Source of the DNA: Periconia sp. R9002
Taxonomy: Eukaryota > Ascomycota > Dothideomycetes > Pleosporales > Periconiaceae
Direction: 5' to 3'
Length of the DNA: 64,000 nucleotides
Assembly (NCBI GenBank): GCA_023627715.1
Contig: JAMAHW010000049.1
Span: 62,001-126,000 of the forward strand
Part shown: piece by piece, positions 1 to 11,052 of the stretch
Numbering within the stretch: the first letter of the stretch is position 1
Layout of the letters: each line of letters begins with the position of its first letter
Position numbers and translations under genes: made by a program
Notes under the pieces: generated by a model
The model's database searches: none
Told to the model about the DNA's origin: nothing
Seen by the model: only the letters and a program-made list of their open reading frames with translations

Positions 1-1070
1 TTCGAACAAACACTACCTCTCTCCGTCTCATTCAATCAAACAAACACATACACTCTACCGTACAATCCAACACACCCACACGTCGTCAAGACATAGACAA
101 AAGCACCGCGGTGAACAAACAATTGGACAAAAACAAACAAAGATGTGTCAGATAAGAGTGAGGGAGTAACATATATGACTAATATACGTTAATATGCAGG
201 AAAACTACGTACAAACACTTCTGTTACTCCCGTCCCTCCATCCCATCCCATTCCCGTTCTGTCCCGTACCATCCCGTACCGAACCGAACCGTATCACACA
301 AAAAAAAAACAAATATAAACCAGGCAAGAAAACAGAACGTACCACCACGATACGACCCGCTCCCGCTGTCGGACCCGAGTTCCGGGCCGGGAAAGGGAAT
401 CTTAGTAAACAAACGAATAATCGAAGTAAAGGGGCATGGTGGTAGTGTGTCGGGCTGTTTTATGGTATAGACATTGATGTTCGGTTGAGTAGATCACAAC
501 AAGATCAAGCTGAGGTAGATAGATCAAGGGAGACGAGCGAACGATTAGACGACATTAATGATTATGTATATCGATATGCCAAAGGGTAAGTGGGAACTAA
601 GTCGTACTGCCATGTTCATAGATAGACGGGGAAAACGAGAGAGGGAACGAGTGACCTACCCATGCACACAAGACGAAACGACATTTCTACGTGCTGATAT
701 TTAGATGTATGTGGAGGGCATGTATTTACGTCGATACCAGATAGATAGACTTGCGATATTATCAAAACCACATACCTATCTTACTACATCTCCCTAAACA
801 TCAACACATCCCCACTACGACAACCGCTTACGCTCGCGGTATATATATTACCTCGTTACCGTGTATTTCTTTCTTCCACGGACGGGATACGGGATACGGG
901 TAGTCCAACACAACACAATCCCCGACCCTGCTGCGCGGTAAATCTCACATCTCACATCTTACCCGTAAGTTATGTGCTGTGATGGGTGTTTATGCCGGGG
1001 TTAAGTTGGTAGAAGAAGTTGTTTAGATAGGTATCAATTGATACATCCAGAACATTCCTCCTAACTTCGA

Positions 1071-1080
1071 CACACACACA

Positions 1081-1111
<31 letters not shown>

Positions 1112-1114
1112 GCG
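1071..1114. repeat. (CA)n-(CG)n compound dinucleotide repeat
   Basis: An uninterrupted CA run (1071-1097) passes directly into a CG run (to 1114). Alternating purine-pyrimidine tracts of this kind can adopt Z-DNA; that is general knowledge, not something shown here. Confidence 0.95.
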
Positions 1115-1493
1115 ATTGATTGCGTAACACGTACATGTATCTATCCGTTGACGCTCAAACGGACGGCTAGATACATACGGTTCTAGAGGAGCACGTTTGC
1201 GGTAGGGTAGATGGTACGTATAGGTTAGATAGATGGTGTGGGAGGTGTCAGGTGGGAGGGGGATTTGGTGGTTCATGTTCGCATCAACATGTGTAGAGGT
1301 TCTACAGCGGCATCTACACATGTACCTACCTGTTTTAACCGCGACTTGCATTTCGTGCTTCGTGTTCGCATCATGTACAGGGCCGGACGGTGCATACATG
1401 TACGCACGCGCTGTGTGTGAGCTGCCGTGCGTGCCACAAAAAGGAGATCAAGCCGGCAATCAACAGGACGGGAACACATCACATGACCAAACG

Positions 1494-1517
1494 GAAACGG
1501 AAACGGAAACGGGAACG
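1494..1517. repeat. GGAAAC hexanucleotide repeat
   Basis: About four tandem copies of GGAAAC, the last one imperfect. They create artificial Phe-Pro repeats in the minus-strand frames. Confidence 0.9.
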
Positions 1518-2045
1518 GCAAGATGCGAGGGGATGTTTTTTTTGGGTGGGTGAGAGCTTTCCAAATAAAAATGTTGGGACTCCAAAATCTTTTGTGTTGA
1601 ATAGTCATTGCATATTTGCATGCATGACCTTGCCTGCCTGCATCGTATTTAATTAACCAAAGAGCAAACCTTTGGAAGCGCCTTGTGTACGCAGCAACAA
1701 TAAGAAAAAGGCTCCACAGGAGTGGGTGAGCAAGCACCAACGTTTGATGCAATCCCGGAATCCAATATATACGCCGCCCGCTAAAAAAGCATGGGATATC
1801 ACAAACGACCAAACTCGCCTCTCCAAACGGGCCGGGTGCATCTCTTCGTAATCGTAGACCAAAATCATCGTCAATGGCAATGGATACAAGTCGTGTTTCG
1901 CGTATTCCAATCTTTGGAAAATGGTGCATCGTCGCTGACCGAACAGCTCTCTGAAAGGTTAAAAAGAAAGGAGAAAAAATGGGTAATAGGAACATGCAAA
2001 ACCCCAAGCTCATGCAGACATGCTGGGACGGAAAAGCGGGAGATT

Positions 2046-3497
2046 TCAAGCTTGTGTAGCTGTACGGCGCAGTGCAGACGGATGTCTGCTTGGTAGCGCG
2101 TTTGCCTTATTCCGCTGAAACACTTCATCAATCAAGCGCTTGGGGCCAATGTAATCAATGTGCATTTTGTTGCGGATCAGTGGAATGTGCAACTCTGTTG
2201 TGCTCTGTTTCGAGTGAAAGCGTCGCTTGATGCAATCATCCACCAGGGTGATGAGCCCAGTCGAAACTACGACGCTGCGGCATACATTAGTTGAGCCAGG
2301 CAGGAGCTATTGTTGTACTCACTCGGAAATATCACTGCTGGAGTTTAGAATTTCCTTGTCCGTGATGCGCATGTAGCAAGGCGGAATCCAGCCTCCCATG
2401 GCTGCCTCGGCTTCCGCCTGGCGATGAGTCAAGGGCCGGGGGCTGATATGGGCCAGGGGCGTGTTCTCGTCGTCCATGCGAACCAGGTAATAGGAAACCA
2501 CCTCGTGACCAGACGCCTTGTTGACGATTCGCTTCCACGAGTAATCGTGCCCCCAATACTCAAAGGCGTATCGCTTGTTGGCGTTGGCGCCCCTTCGCTT
2601 GACATCGATGTGAGCGTAGTTGGAATACTCGAGCTTGACGGTGTTGGTAGGCATCAGCGCACGCCCTTTTGAATAGCCTGCGGTCTTGGGGCGTGAGTCA
2701 TCGTCGTCGTCGTCTTGGTTTGCGGCGCTGTGTATCGACTGGTAGCCAGAATCCGATCGCTTGAGGCCAGCCGAAGTAGAAGGGCGCGTTTCGGGCTTGT
2801 GCATCATCAGGCCGGCGAGGGCGGTGCTGGCGCGTTGCAGTACAGGGCGCTTCTCGGAGGCTGGGGTCTTGTACTTGCGGATGGAGTGGCAGACCTCGCG
2901 GCCAGACTCTCTGCAGTAGCGTCGCAAGGAGAATTCGCGGGTGCGCAGATCGTGCATGCGCAAATGGAAGAGGATGTAATTTTGCTTGCTGCCACGGAAG
3001 TCGACCTGGGTCTCGACGCGCAGATTCATGTTGCCATCGATGGTGGAGTCGTCGTGGCGGATGGACAGGCGCTTTTCGGTGGGGAAGAGGTCTGCGAAAT
3101 CGCGAGCGGTCGTGGGGATGGCATCGTTCACGGGCGGTTCGTGGTGGTACTCTGGGACGTCGTACTCGGGGACGTCGTCGAAGTCGTCGGCCAGTTCTTC
3201 TTCGGAGGTGGATGCGTAGGTATCGACGGACGAACGAGCGGTGTGAGAATCCGACATGCGACGATCAAGACCGCGGACAGGCGCGTCGAAATAATTCTGG
3301 CCATGGCTCTCTACGCGACCCAGGCATGTCTCGTTGCGCGGTATCGAGGGACGGGGATGGTAGGCGCTGTATTCGGTGGGGACGGTGTCGTAAGATTGCT
3401 GGCTCCCGCTCCGGTTGGAGACTGAGGTGGTTTGACTGGAGGCGCGGTCCCATTGTACGGTTCGTGCCATGGTGGGTACAGCGGGAGCGCGGTCCAA
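2046..3497 (-). CDS. conserved fungal protein of unknown function, two exons
   Basis: Exon 1 is 3497-2323 and exon 2 is 2274-2046. A 48-nt intron (2322-2275) has donor GTGAGT, a branch-like CTCAAC/CTAAT and acceptor GCAG. Without splicing the frame stops at the donor; with it the reading frame continues for 76 more codons, giving about 467 residues. The N-terminal half is Ser/Thr/Asp-rich and probably disordered. Residues ~155-220 and ~290-385 look like a beta-rich globular domain (aromatic and basic strands such as YAFEYWGHDYSWKR). The new C-terminus, around LVDDCIKRR, is typical of a widespread Pezizomycotina family without assigned function. I recognise the family only by its general look and give no role. 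Start: the first ATG is used; an in-frame ATG nine codons later is equally possible. The spliced tail is the main addition over a single-exon reading. Confidence 0.8.
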
Positions 3498-6274
3498 TGG
3501 TTTTAGAAATGGGGTAAAGGAGGGATAATACGGGGATGTGGTGTAATGGTGTATGTGTGTAGTGTGGCCGAAGAACTGGCGAGAAAGTGGAGTGAGATGG
3601 GGTGGCAGCGGGACGTTGGAGACACGAAATGCACGACGGAGATATTATATAAGCAGGACGTATGTTGTGGACGTGTTGAAGTTATTGTCACGCAGAGAAG
3701 AGGGAAGAGAGAGGGAAAAGAAGAAGGGGAGGCGGTGACATTAGAGGAAAGAGGAGTAAGTGGAGGTGAAGGTTGGGGTGAGTGGGTGGGTGAGGTGAGG
3801 TCTCGTCTAAGCCTAACTACCCAGCGGGTAAGCAAAAAGAAAGCAGCCAGCCACAGGCAAAAACTTTTGGTGCGGCTGCCTCTGGACTGAAATGGCGATT
3901 AGATGCGATGCGAGGCGAGCGAGGCGATGGTCTTCACATCCATCGGCATCCCTTGCTTGTTGATCACACCCGATGACCGCTCTGGTGCGATCGTGTGCAG
4001 CCTCCAGCGCATCCCCAACGAATCATGGCTTCAGGTCCAACCCTCCATTACGCCGCAGTCTTTCTCCGACTCCAAGGGAGAAGAAGAAAAAATAAACGTT
4101 GATGCAGATGACGATTCTCTACTATCCAGATGTCTATCTGTATTGCTTTCGCAAGGCCATCTCGATGCCGGGAGGTCCTGGATAGTGAATGCTGTAGCAG
4201 CGGGAGATGGCGCTGCTGGTGTCCGCCTGCCGCGCTGATCCCCGGGCGTGGTCATGGCATCCCACGTGCGCCCGCCTTTTCTATTCTACCGTCCTCGTTG
4301 ATCCTTCTCTCTCCACCACGCACCACATCATCACCAGACCATCACCATCAAAACCCTCCACCTCTTACAATACTCTGCCAGCTTCCCCTTTCGACGTCAT
4401 CGCATATCCCCCAGAGTCATTTCTGTCACTCTGCTCACTGCCTGGCACTGGTTTACCTGTTGGGCCCGCCATTCCGTGTGCCTGCGTTGGCCCTTGGCCG
4501 CCCCACTCCCAAAACGATGAACAACTCACACATCCCCGTAGTCTACATATTGCCTCTACCAGAAACGTGGCACGCCGACCGATCCAGACATTTCCTCCTT
4601 CATTTCCCTGCTCCAGCTCCTCCATATCATCGCTCTCATCGTCATCGTCTCGTCAGCAGCAAACGTAAACAATCATTTCCCCCACTTTGTATACTTTTCC
4701 TACAGAGTTGCCAGGACAAAGTATACCTAGCTTTCCCAGACCTGCATGTTTTGCACTAGGGCTCCACCTTAGCTGCTTGGGTGGGAAAGGTACCTGCTCC
4801 ATCTAGACGACTATCTGGTAGCCTTGCGCTCGTGACCTCAACGTGCTCCGTGATGTGGACCACCATGATCCCAGTGACCTTTGAATAATGAATTCCATGG
4901 TTGACATTCACGCATAGTTTTGTTCCTCCATCCATCGCGGAGCAAATACTAAAGCTTTTTATTTTTGGGATTCCGCCCATTTCCAGCCAATCACAGTCGA
5001 GAACGTGGTACACTCACTCATTTGGAACAACAATGCACAATCAATCCTCCAACAACAGTCACCACCACCTCACAACACTTCTAAGCCATCTAGTCTCGTC
5101 TCCCTGGAGAGTCTGCCTTGTCACCTTTGCTTTTGGGTCGGGGCCCATCTCCGCTTCGTGATCGTGCGTTGTTCGTTCTACACATTCCACTTTCCCTCTA
5201 CCTTCACCCGCCTCACTGACCGATATTGCCCGCGCCTCGCGCTGCCACGACACTCTCGCTCATTCGACCAGCTCGTGGGGTCTCGTATGCCTCCCGTGCG
5301 CAGTCAGCATCCCTCCTCGCAACACGCTGCTGAGATGAGGGGTGGGGAAACCAGGGCTGTAGCAGCTATAGGCAGTCATTTACCATCACGTTTGCCTCGC
5401 TTGGGGTCGCCACGCCTTGCATATGCGCCGTCCGCCCTCTTCATTTTTCCGTTCTGCGTCATCTGCGAATGTTCCAGACGTACCGAGTGCGTGGAAGGGC
5501 GGAGGGGCCGCGAATAGGCTTGACATCCCGCGTGCATAGCCTGCTGCTAGGCGTTTCCCATATCGCGAATCGTTGAATGCGATTCTTCGATCGATTTCTG
5601 ATAGGTAGTGCAAAGGGTAGTGAATAAATGTGCAGGCAATTCTCGCCCCGTAGCATCCGCGTCCACAAGGCGGGCGTCCACAAGGCGGGCGAGCGAACAA
5701 ACCTAGATTGAAGAACAGACCAGAAGCGACACTGCTCAAGCAATCAAACTAACACCAAATACTTCCTTATTTCCTACAATCCAATACCTTAGACCAGCAC
5801 GTTTTACTTTTCATAATCACTCTCTCGACTCCGCCCTCCGTAGCCTCACTTTTCGCCATACTCCCCATCCATCCATCCTACACTCCATATCACATCCCTC
5901 CAATCTCACCACTCAGAACCCCTTCTTACACACAAAATTACCCAAAATCAATCCTCTCCGCTTCTCCCCCACCTCTCCCCCTCTCTCATTCAATTCTCCA
6001 ACACCTGATGAGATATGAAATAAAATAATGAATTGTCGCAGAGTAATCCAGCACCTGCTACACCTAACTCCCATCAAAAACAAGTCGTATATCGTCGCAA
6101 AGTATTGGATCAATACCTAGGTCCTATCCTCTCCTTCTCTTTCCTCCCCACAGGTTAAACCTTGTACACTTACCTCAACTATCCTATTTCATCCCCTCTC
6201 TACTATCTATCATCCATCCATCAATCAAACATACACACATAAACAACCTAACTACGTACGCATACTAACCTCCA

Positions 6275-6298
6275 CCCCCCCCCCCCCCCCCCCCCCCC
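6275..6298. repeat. poly-C tract (24 nt)
   Basis: Uninterrupted run of C. Its length may be unreliable in a sequenced assembly. Confidence 0.95.
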
Positions 6299-7271
6299 GT
6301 TCCCCTAGAAATATACATACCCACACCCCCCGCGTATCCCCCTACATCATCCTCAACCCACTAATACATTTCCGGCTTACTTAATTTACCACCCCCCCTC
6401 CCCCACACACGCAGCATGCATGCATGCATGCATTCAAGGGCACAGTGTTCATGTTATTCCATTGGACATGCTGCGTGGGCGGAAATAACAAGATGTGGGG
6501 AAGGAGTGGAGTGGAGTGAGTGTGGAGTGAGTGTGGGGTAGTAGAGAACCAATCGACCAGTGAGACAATCAATACTATTTCTTATCACTGGTTAGGGTCA
6601 TGAGCATCTGGTGTTTGGTTGCGTGGAGATGACGGATGGAGAAGGGGTGTGGTGTCTGTTTTATGGGAGTGGTTTGCGGTGCATGGGAATACTGCCCCAA
6701 AGTCAAGTAAGTATCGTAGTACATACGTACACGCTCTTCAAGGAAATGTAAATCTCTTTCCCCCATTTTTCTTTTTTCTTTTTTTTTTGGCGCTTTTGTC
6801 GTGTTTTATCGACTTAACCCGCCTGAGCGAGGCGTTTCCCCTCCCCCCTCTCCTGGAAATCCTCAACTGTATATACTTATATCACCTATGTATACCTTAA
6901 AAGCGTGTACGTACGTCTTCGTACATACGTATACATACGTATACATACCAATCAAAGACGCGGGTATGTAGGTACGTACATGTAGGGAGGAGGAATACGT
7001 CTCGTCTCATGTATTGATCTCTGTATTGTTATTTATGTAGCTGTCGGGAGTAAGTGTAAGATAGGAAGAGAGACGAAATGGATTTAAATATGGAATACTC
7101 TGGGATTAGAAAACGGGGATGTTGGCACTACGTTACCGCGTTTTGTATTTTCTTTTTCCTTTTTGGTGGTTTGGTTGGTTGGGTGGGGGTTATTTTAGGT
7201 CGGGTTTTACTGGGGGGTAGAAAAGTAGGTACGTATGGTTTAGATTGATAGTGGTGTTGATGTTTTTTCGA

Positions 7272-7273
<2 letters not shown>

Positions 7274-7327
<54 letters not shown>
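7274..7327. repeat. poly-T tract (54 nt)
   Basis: Uninterrupted run of T. Read on the minus strand it is a 54-nt poly-A. No coding remnant or target-site duplication beside it marks it as a retroposon tail, so I treat it as a homopolymer expansion. Confidence 0.95.
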
Positions 7328-7662
7328 CCAGAGGCAAGAGGCAAGTGTATGTTGAATACTTTGATAGTAGGACGATGTAGTTGGTTAGGGTTATTTAGGT
7401 ATTTGGTGTAGCGTTGTTCAAGCTTGATATGTCTTGGAAAGGGGATGTGTGAGGGGTTGGCGTACGCGGGAACTGACGACTACAAATAAATCCATTGGTG
7501 TGTGAATGGAGGGGATAGTGTTAAATATCGACTTGTCTTTTTTTCTTGATTGTTTCTGCGAGCGTATCAAGTTTGAAATTTATTAGAACAACCATGCAGC
7601 GTGTACGTCTGTCTTCGCCATTTCTTTCTTGCTTACGCAACACATCCCCACGTCCTCCAGAC

Positions 7663-8967
7663 CTACCCAAGAGTCTTGTTCAACCACGCAAACATGACCC
7701 TCGCTAATTCCTGCCCAGCACTCACATGGCAATGATACCCAGCGACCCCCGTAAACCTATGCAGCGTAGCCTTGTTCCCCAACGCCTCCGTGACAAGCTC
7801 TGCCTGCCCCTTGAACCAACCGTCGTACTCGCCCTCCGCTACAAACACAGGAATGTTGATTCTGTCAATAAACTCCTCAACTCGGTATTGCTGGACCTGT
7901 TTGAACATGTCAGAGGGAGAACGTGTGTTGAAAGCCCATAGTCCTTGGTCTATGCCCCAGGCGATTTCGGTTGTAACGTTTGCAGACTGTCGCAAGGAGA
8001 TTACTTCGCGGTCGAATTGCGTGTAGTTACCTGCGTTGAATATGGAAATGAGGGATGCTGGTAAGCCTTGGAAAAAGAGAGTTGAAAAATCCCACGTGCC
8101 GTCGATGAGAAGGAGAGCGGAAAGTCTAGGTTCGAAGGCGGCGGCGCGTGCAGCGAGATAGCCGCCCATCGAGTTGCCGAGAAGGGCAAGTTTGTTTGTG
8201 TCGACCACGTCCGACTTCATTTGCAAGAGATAGTCGACGACGGGGGTAAGTACAAGCTCCCATTCAGGGATGAAGCCGATACCTTGGTTTCGACGCACAG
8301 TGGGCTGCCCCGGACCCTCGTATGTGATGCAGTTCCACCCTCGCGCCAGGGCCGGTACGCAGTAAACGTGAAAAGAATCCTCCTGCGCAGCATCGAAGCC
8401 GTTGCCGACGATTAAAGTAGGCGCCTTTACCTGCTTTTCCTTCGATACGGCATACCAGATAGCTTCGACCGTGAAGTTTCCATTGGTAGCAGGAATTCGG
8501 ACGCGCTCACCCGGGATAGACATACCAGCGAGGCCCTTATCAAATGCTGCCGTTTGCTCCGCCCAGGTCTGAGGGATGCGTGGATCGCTTAGGTTCCCAA
8601 TGATGTAGTTCGCGGCTTTGCGGTAGTAGGTCGAAGCAGAGAACCATGTGTCCCGCACGTTGACAGCATCGTATGAGTTCTCGGGATCTTCGCCCTGTGC
8701 TTTGATTTCGTTGGCAAGTCTATAGAATTCCTGAGTGAAAGATTCTGTATCTCCAGCCTTGATATCCTTGGCAACGCCCAATAGAGGTGCAATGTCAGCC
8801 CCTCCAGCAATTGCAAGACCAAAAGGAGCCAGAAGATCGAAGTGCATGGTAGAATCTGAGCTCAGTTGCAGTATTGGTTGATTTTGCGTAGAGTTGTCTT
8901 TGGCTGCGAGACAGTTCAACACGGTAGCCGTGAGCGGCCATGCATATGCGAAAGTGGAGAATCTCAT
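7663..8967 (-). CDS. secreted alpha/beta hydrolase, FrsA/Ayg1-like
   Basis: A 434-residue single-exon gene. The N-terminus (residues 1-21) is a plausible signal peptide followed by Asn-X-Ser/Thr sites, so the product probably enters the secretory pathway. The fold is alpha/beta hydrolase: nucleophile elbow GNSMGG with Ser266, acid Asp382 in the AEGEYDGWF segment, and His412 or His414 in YHCH as the base. The long helical N-terminal cap region (residues ~60-150) and the overall length match the FrsA-like family. That family includes Ayg1-type polyketide-shortening hydrolases and 2,6-dihydroxypseudooxynicotine hydrolase, which cleave C-C bonds; this is family knowledge. Substrate is unknown. 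It is divergently paired, 453 bp apart, with a Zn-cluster regulator, which may control it. No polyketide synthase is visible nearby. Confidence 0.85.
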   Translation of the reverse strand: MRFSTFAYAWPLTATVLNCLAAKDNSTQNQPILQLSSDSTMHFDLLAPFGLAIAGGADIAPLLGVAKDIKAGDTESFTQEFYRLANEIKAQGEDPENSYDAVNVRDTWFSASTYYRKAANYIIGNLSDPRIPQTWAEQTAAFDKGLAGMSIPGERVRIPATNGNFTVEAIWYAVSKEKQVKAPTLIVGNGFDAAQEDSFHVYCVPALARGWNCITYEGPGQPTVRRNQGIGFIPEWELVLTPVVDYLLQMKSDVVDTNKLALLGNSMGGYLAARAAAFEPRLSALLLIDGTWDFSTLFFQGLPASLISIFNAGNYTQFDREVISLRQSANVTTEIAWGIDQGLWAFNTRSPSDMFKQVQQYRVEEFIDRINIPVFVAEGEYDGWFKGQAELVTEALGNKATLHRFTGVAGYHCHVSAGQELARVMFAWLNKTLG

Positions 8968-9420
8968 GGTATGAGAAGCAGAGAATGAAAACCCCTCGAA
9001 AAATTGTATGAATTAATGCTGAAGAAAAGATCGAAACACAGTCACCATCATAGATATTTATATTGAAATCGTTTGAACGTACCTATTTGCCGTGATGTAG
9101 AACACACTGGAGCTAGACCAGATTAGGTCCATGTTTTGCGAGAGTGACGATCGTAAAACTGCCCAAATGCTAATCATAAGGAGCAAGAATAGCTTGGCCT
9201 GATATAACTCGAATCCATCCACTATTTCCAATTCGTAGCAGGATGCTAGCTTGTTAGGGCTTAAGCGTCTCCATCGTCCACGACAATTATCTTGGCGGAC
9301 GCGTAATTCGTGACGATGCTGACAAGGCTCATTAAATGATCGCAAAAACGATCCTCTCTCAGATTTGACTCAATACTTTAGGATCGCAAAGGAAACCGAG
9401 ATGCGGCGCTATTTTCATCA
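8968..9420. promoter_or_regulatory. shared divergent promoter of hydrolase and Zn-cluster regulator
   Basis: A 453-bp region between two start codons facing away from each other, with room for both core promoters. No repeated CGG-N-CCG site was obvious by eye. Co-regulation is inferred from the arrangement only. Confidence 0.5.
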
Positions 9421-11052
9421 ATGGCTAACCGCGGGCGTTCCGGAGCTTGTATCACCTGCAAAGGACGAAGGATCAAATGCGACGAAGAGAAACCCAACTG
9501 CCAGCGGTGTCGACGTCATGGGCTCAGCTGCGAAGGGTACAAGACAAAATTGAAATTTCGAGAGCAAAACTACAAGTTCAGCGTAGCCAAGCGAGGCATT
9601 GATGTCGAGGCCGACGTTGGAGATCGGAAAATGGTTGTTGCAGTCCCGTCTTCACCGTCGGCACCTGATACGGCAGTCACGTTTCTCCTTCGGCACTATG
9701 CCGGATACGGTCGCAACTTGGAATCAGGTCGCGGCTTCTATGAGATCCTAAGCCCAGTGTATCGTTCACAGGCACCCAACTCTGCTCTCTCGCGCGCTGT
9801 CTCTGCCCTGGCCTCACTGGTATGCTCAATCTGGCAGTACGGCAGCATTGGCGCGAACGGGCGCAGACTTCCACGAGATCTGTACGTAGACGCCGTCGTT
9901 AGCCTCCGCAGATCAATCGCGGATTGTAATCAGGTCAACAAACCGGCAACATTGCTAGCTGTGCTGACTCTGCAATGGTTCGAGAATATCGTCGCCGTAT
10001 ACGGTCTTCGTCTTGCTGCCGGTATCCATCATGAAGGCGCAATTTCATTGCTCTCGTTGGCCGACTACGATCTGCCTGGCACTTTCATTGACACATACGC
10101 TCGAAAGTTCGTTCTTCACGTCGAAGTTTCGTCGGCACTGCGTCGGAAGAAACCGGTACAAAGCATGCTCAGCTCGTCTCTGAGAAGCAATGCTTGGATG
10201 GCCGCGCCCTTCAATCCAAGTATGGCTCTCGACAAGATCGGGGTCTATATTGCCGAGCTTCAGGCTTCCCATACAAGCTGTCTTAGAGGCATCGAAGAAT
10301 TGAGGGCGGAGGCCAAAAGGTTAGATACCCAGCTGCTGGCATGGGCACGAAGCCTACCTGCCCATTGGAAGCCCATCAGACTAACAAGGGGTCATGCATT
10401 TAATTCATCCATTCCGAGCTATAGAAACGAATGCGAAGTCTACGCATCGTGCCAAATTGCGAACATTTGGAACCTCTGGCGCCTCCACCGCCTTACACTC
10501 CTCAAGCTCACGTTATGCTCTCCTGTGCCAGCCGTGCACCCCGAACTACCAAACTCAGCCCAAAAACCTCTACTGGGCAAAAGCGAAGCTTTAAGCGAGT
10601 GTGAGGATGTCGCTCGAGGCATGATAGACTCCGTGTGTCGAAGCGTGCCTTTCTACCTAGGCAATCGAACCGCTCCCTTGAGCATGACCGATTTCGTCGA
10701 CCCAGAGCTCTCTTTTCCTAGCTGTGCAGAAGCCTTCCTAAAGAGCTACGACTGCGAAGATGACTATGATACTAGAATGCCATCAGACGAACACAGGCGC
10801 CATATCATCGCGCAAGGGCCATGGCACATCATGAGCCCGCTCAGCAGTCTGTTGACCTTGTTCTCAGAAACCGGAGTCATCGCAAGCTGGCTTGAACCAG
10901 GACAGCACAAGTGGATTGAATCGCAGTTCGTCCGCGTCCTGCGTATCTTGCATATCTCACCCCGCGTGGGACATGGCGATGAAAGCGACATGGTGGCAGA
11001 TTCTCTTGCAGGAGAAGTGAGGAAAGGGGGTATATTCATGAGCGGGCCGTAG
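9421..11052 (+). CDS. Zn(II)2Cys6 transcription factor
   Basis: 543 residues with no intron needed. Residues 10-37 form a canonical fungal binuclear zinc cluster with Cys10, Cys13, Cys20, Cys27, Cys30 and Cys37, and the basic stretch KGRRIKC between Cys13 and Cys20. The remainder resembles the Fungal_trans_2-type regulatory region found in many secondary-metabolism and catabolic regulators: helical, with a leucine-rich segment around residues 160-250 and a C-terminal helical part. Such proteins are nuclear and bind CGG-containing half sites. The start is fixed by the zinc cluster beginning only nine residues in. It is transcribed divergently from the secreted hydrolase at 7663-8967, so it is a candidate local regulator of that gene. 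Target genes are otherwise unknown. Confidence 0.92.
   Translation: MANRGRSGACITCKGRRIKCDEEKPNCQRCRRHGLSCEGYKTKLKFREQNYKFSVAKRGIDVEADVGDRKMVVAVPSSPSAPDTAVTFLLRHYAGYGRNLESGRGFYEILSPVYRSQAPNSALSRAVSALASLVCSIWQYGSIGANGRRLPRDLYVDAVVSLRRSIADCNQVNKPATLLAVLTLQWFENIVAVYGLRLAAGIHHEGAISLLSLADYDLPGTFIDTYARKFVLHVEVSSALRRKKPVQSMLSSSLRSNAWMAAPFNPSMALDKIGVYIAELQASHTSCLRGIEELRAEAKRLDTQLLAWARSLPAHWKPIRLTRGHAFNSSIPSYRNECEVYASCQIANIWNLWRLHRLTLLKLTLCSPVPAVHPELPNSAQKPLLGKSEALSECEDVARGMIDSVCRSVPFYLGNRTAPLSMTDFVDPELSFPSCAEAFLKSYDCEDDYDTRMPSDEHRRHIIAQGPWHIMSPLSSLLTLFSETGVIASWLEPGQHKWIESQFVRVLRILHISPRVGHGDESDMVADSLAGEVRKGGIFMSGP

Larger units (their letters stand above)
1..2045. other. gene-free flank, microsatellite-rich
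   Basis: I see no supported gene here. The stretch is A/T- and TACG-rich with scattered simple repeats. A 258-codon open frame on the minus strand (1273-2049) has low-complexity Phe-Pro repeats produced by the GGAAAC microsatellite and no recognisable domain, so I do not call it. The right end is the 3' flank of the minus-strand gene that stops at 2046. Confidence 0.6.
3498..7662. other. 4.2-kb gene-poor interval
   Basis: No gene is supported. The left part is the promoter of the minus-strand gene ending at 3497, GA-rich on the plus strand. 4240-4700 and 5000-5300 are CT-rich leader-like sequence with no downstream frame that I can splice convincingly. 5661-5690 is a 2 x 15-bp tandem duplication (GTCCACAAGGCGGGC). 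5750-6300 is CT/CA-rich, and 6400-7600 holds TACG/ACGT motifs and homopolymers. A noncoding transcript could be present, but nothing in the sequence decides it. Confidence 0.5.

Noticed and set aside
1273..2049. 258-codon open frame on the minus strand
   Set aside because: Phe-Pro repeats come from a microsatellite, there is no domain or intron logic, and it overlaps the 3' end of the spliced gene at 2046.
7274..7327. Poly-T as the tail of a minus-strand retroposon
   Set aside because: No element body, no target-site duplication and no promoter motif beside it.
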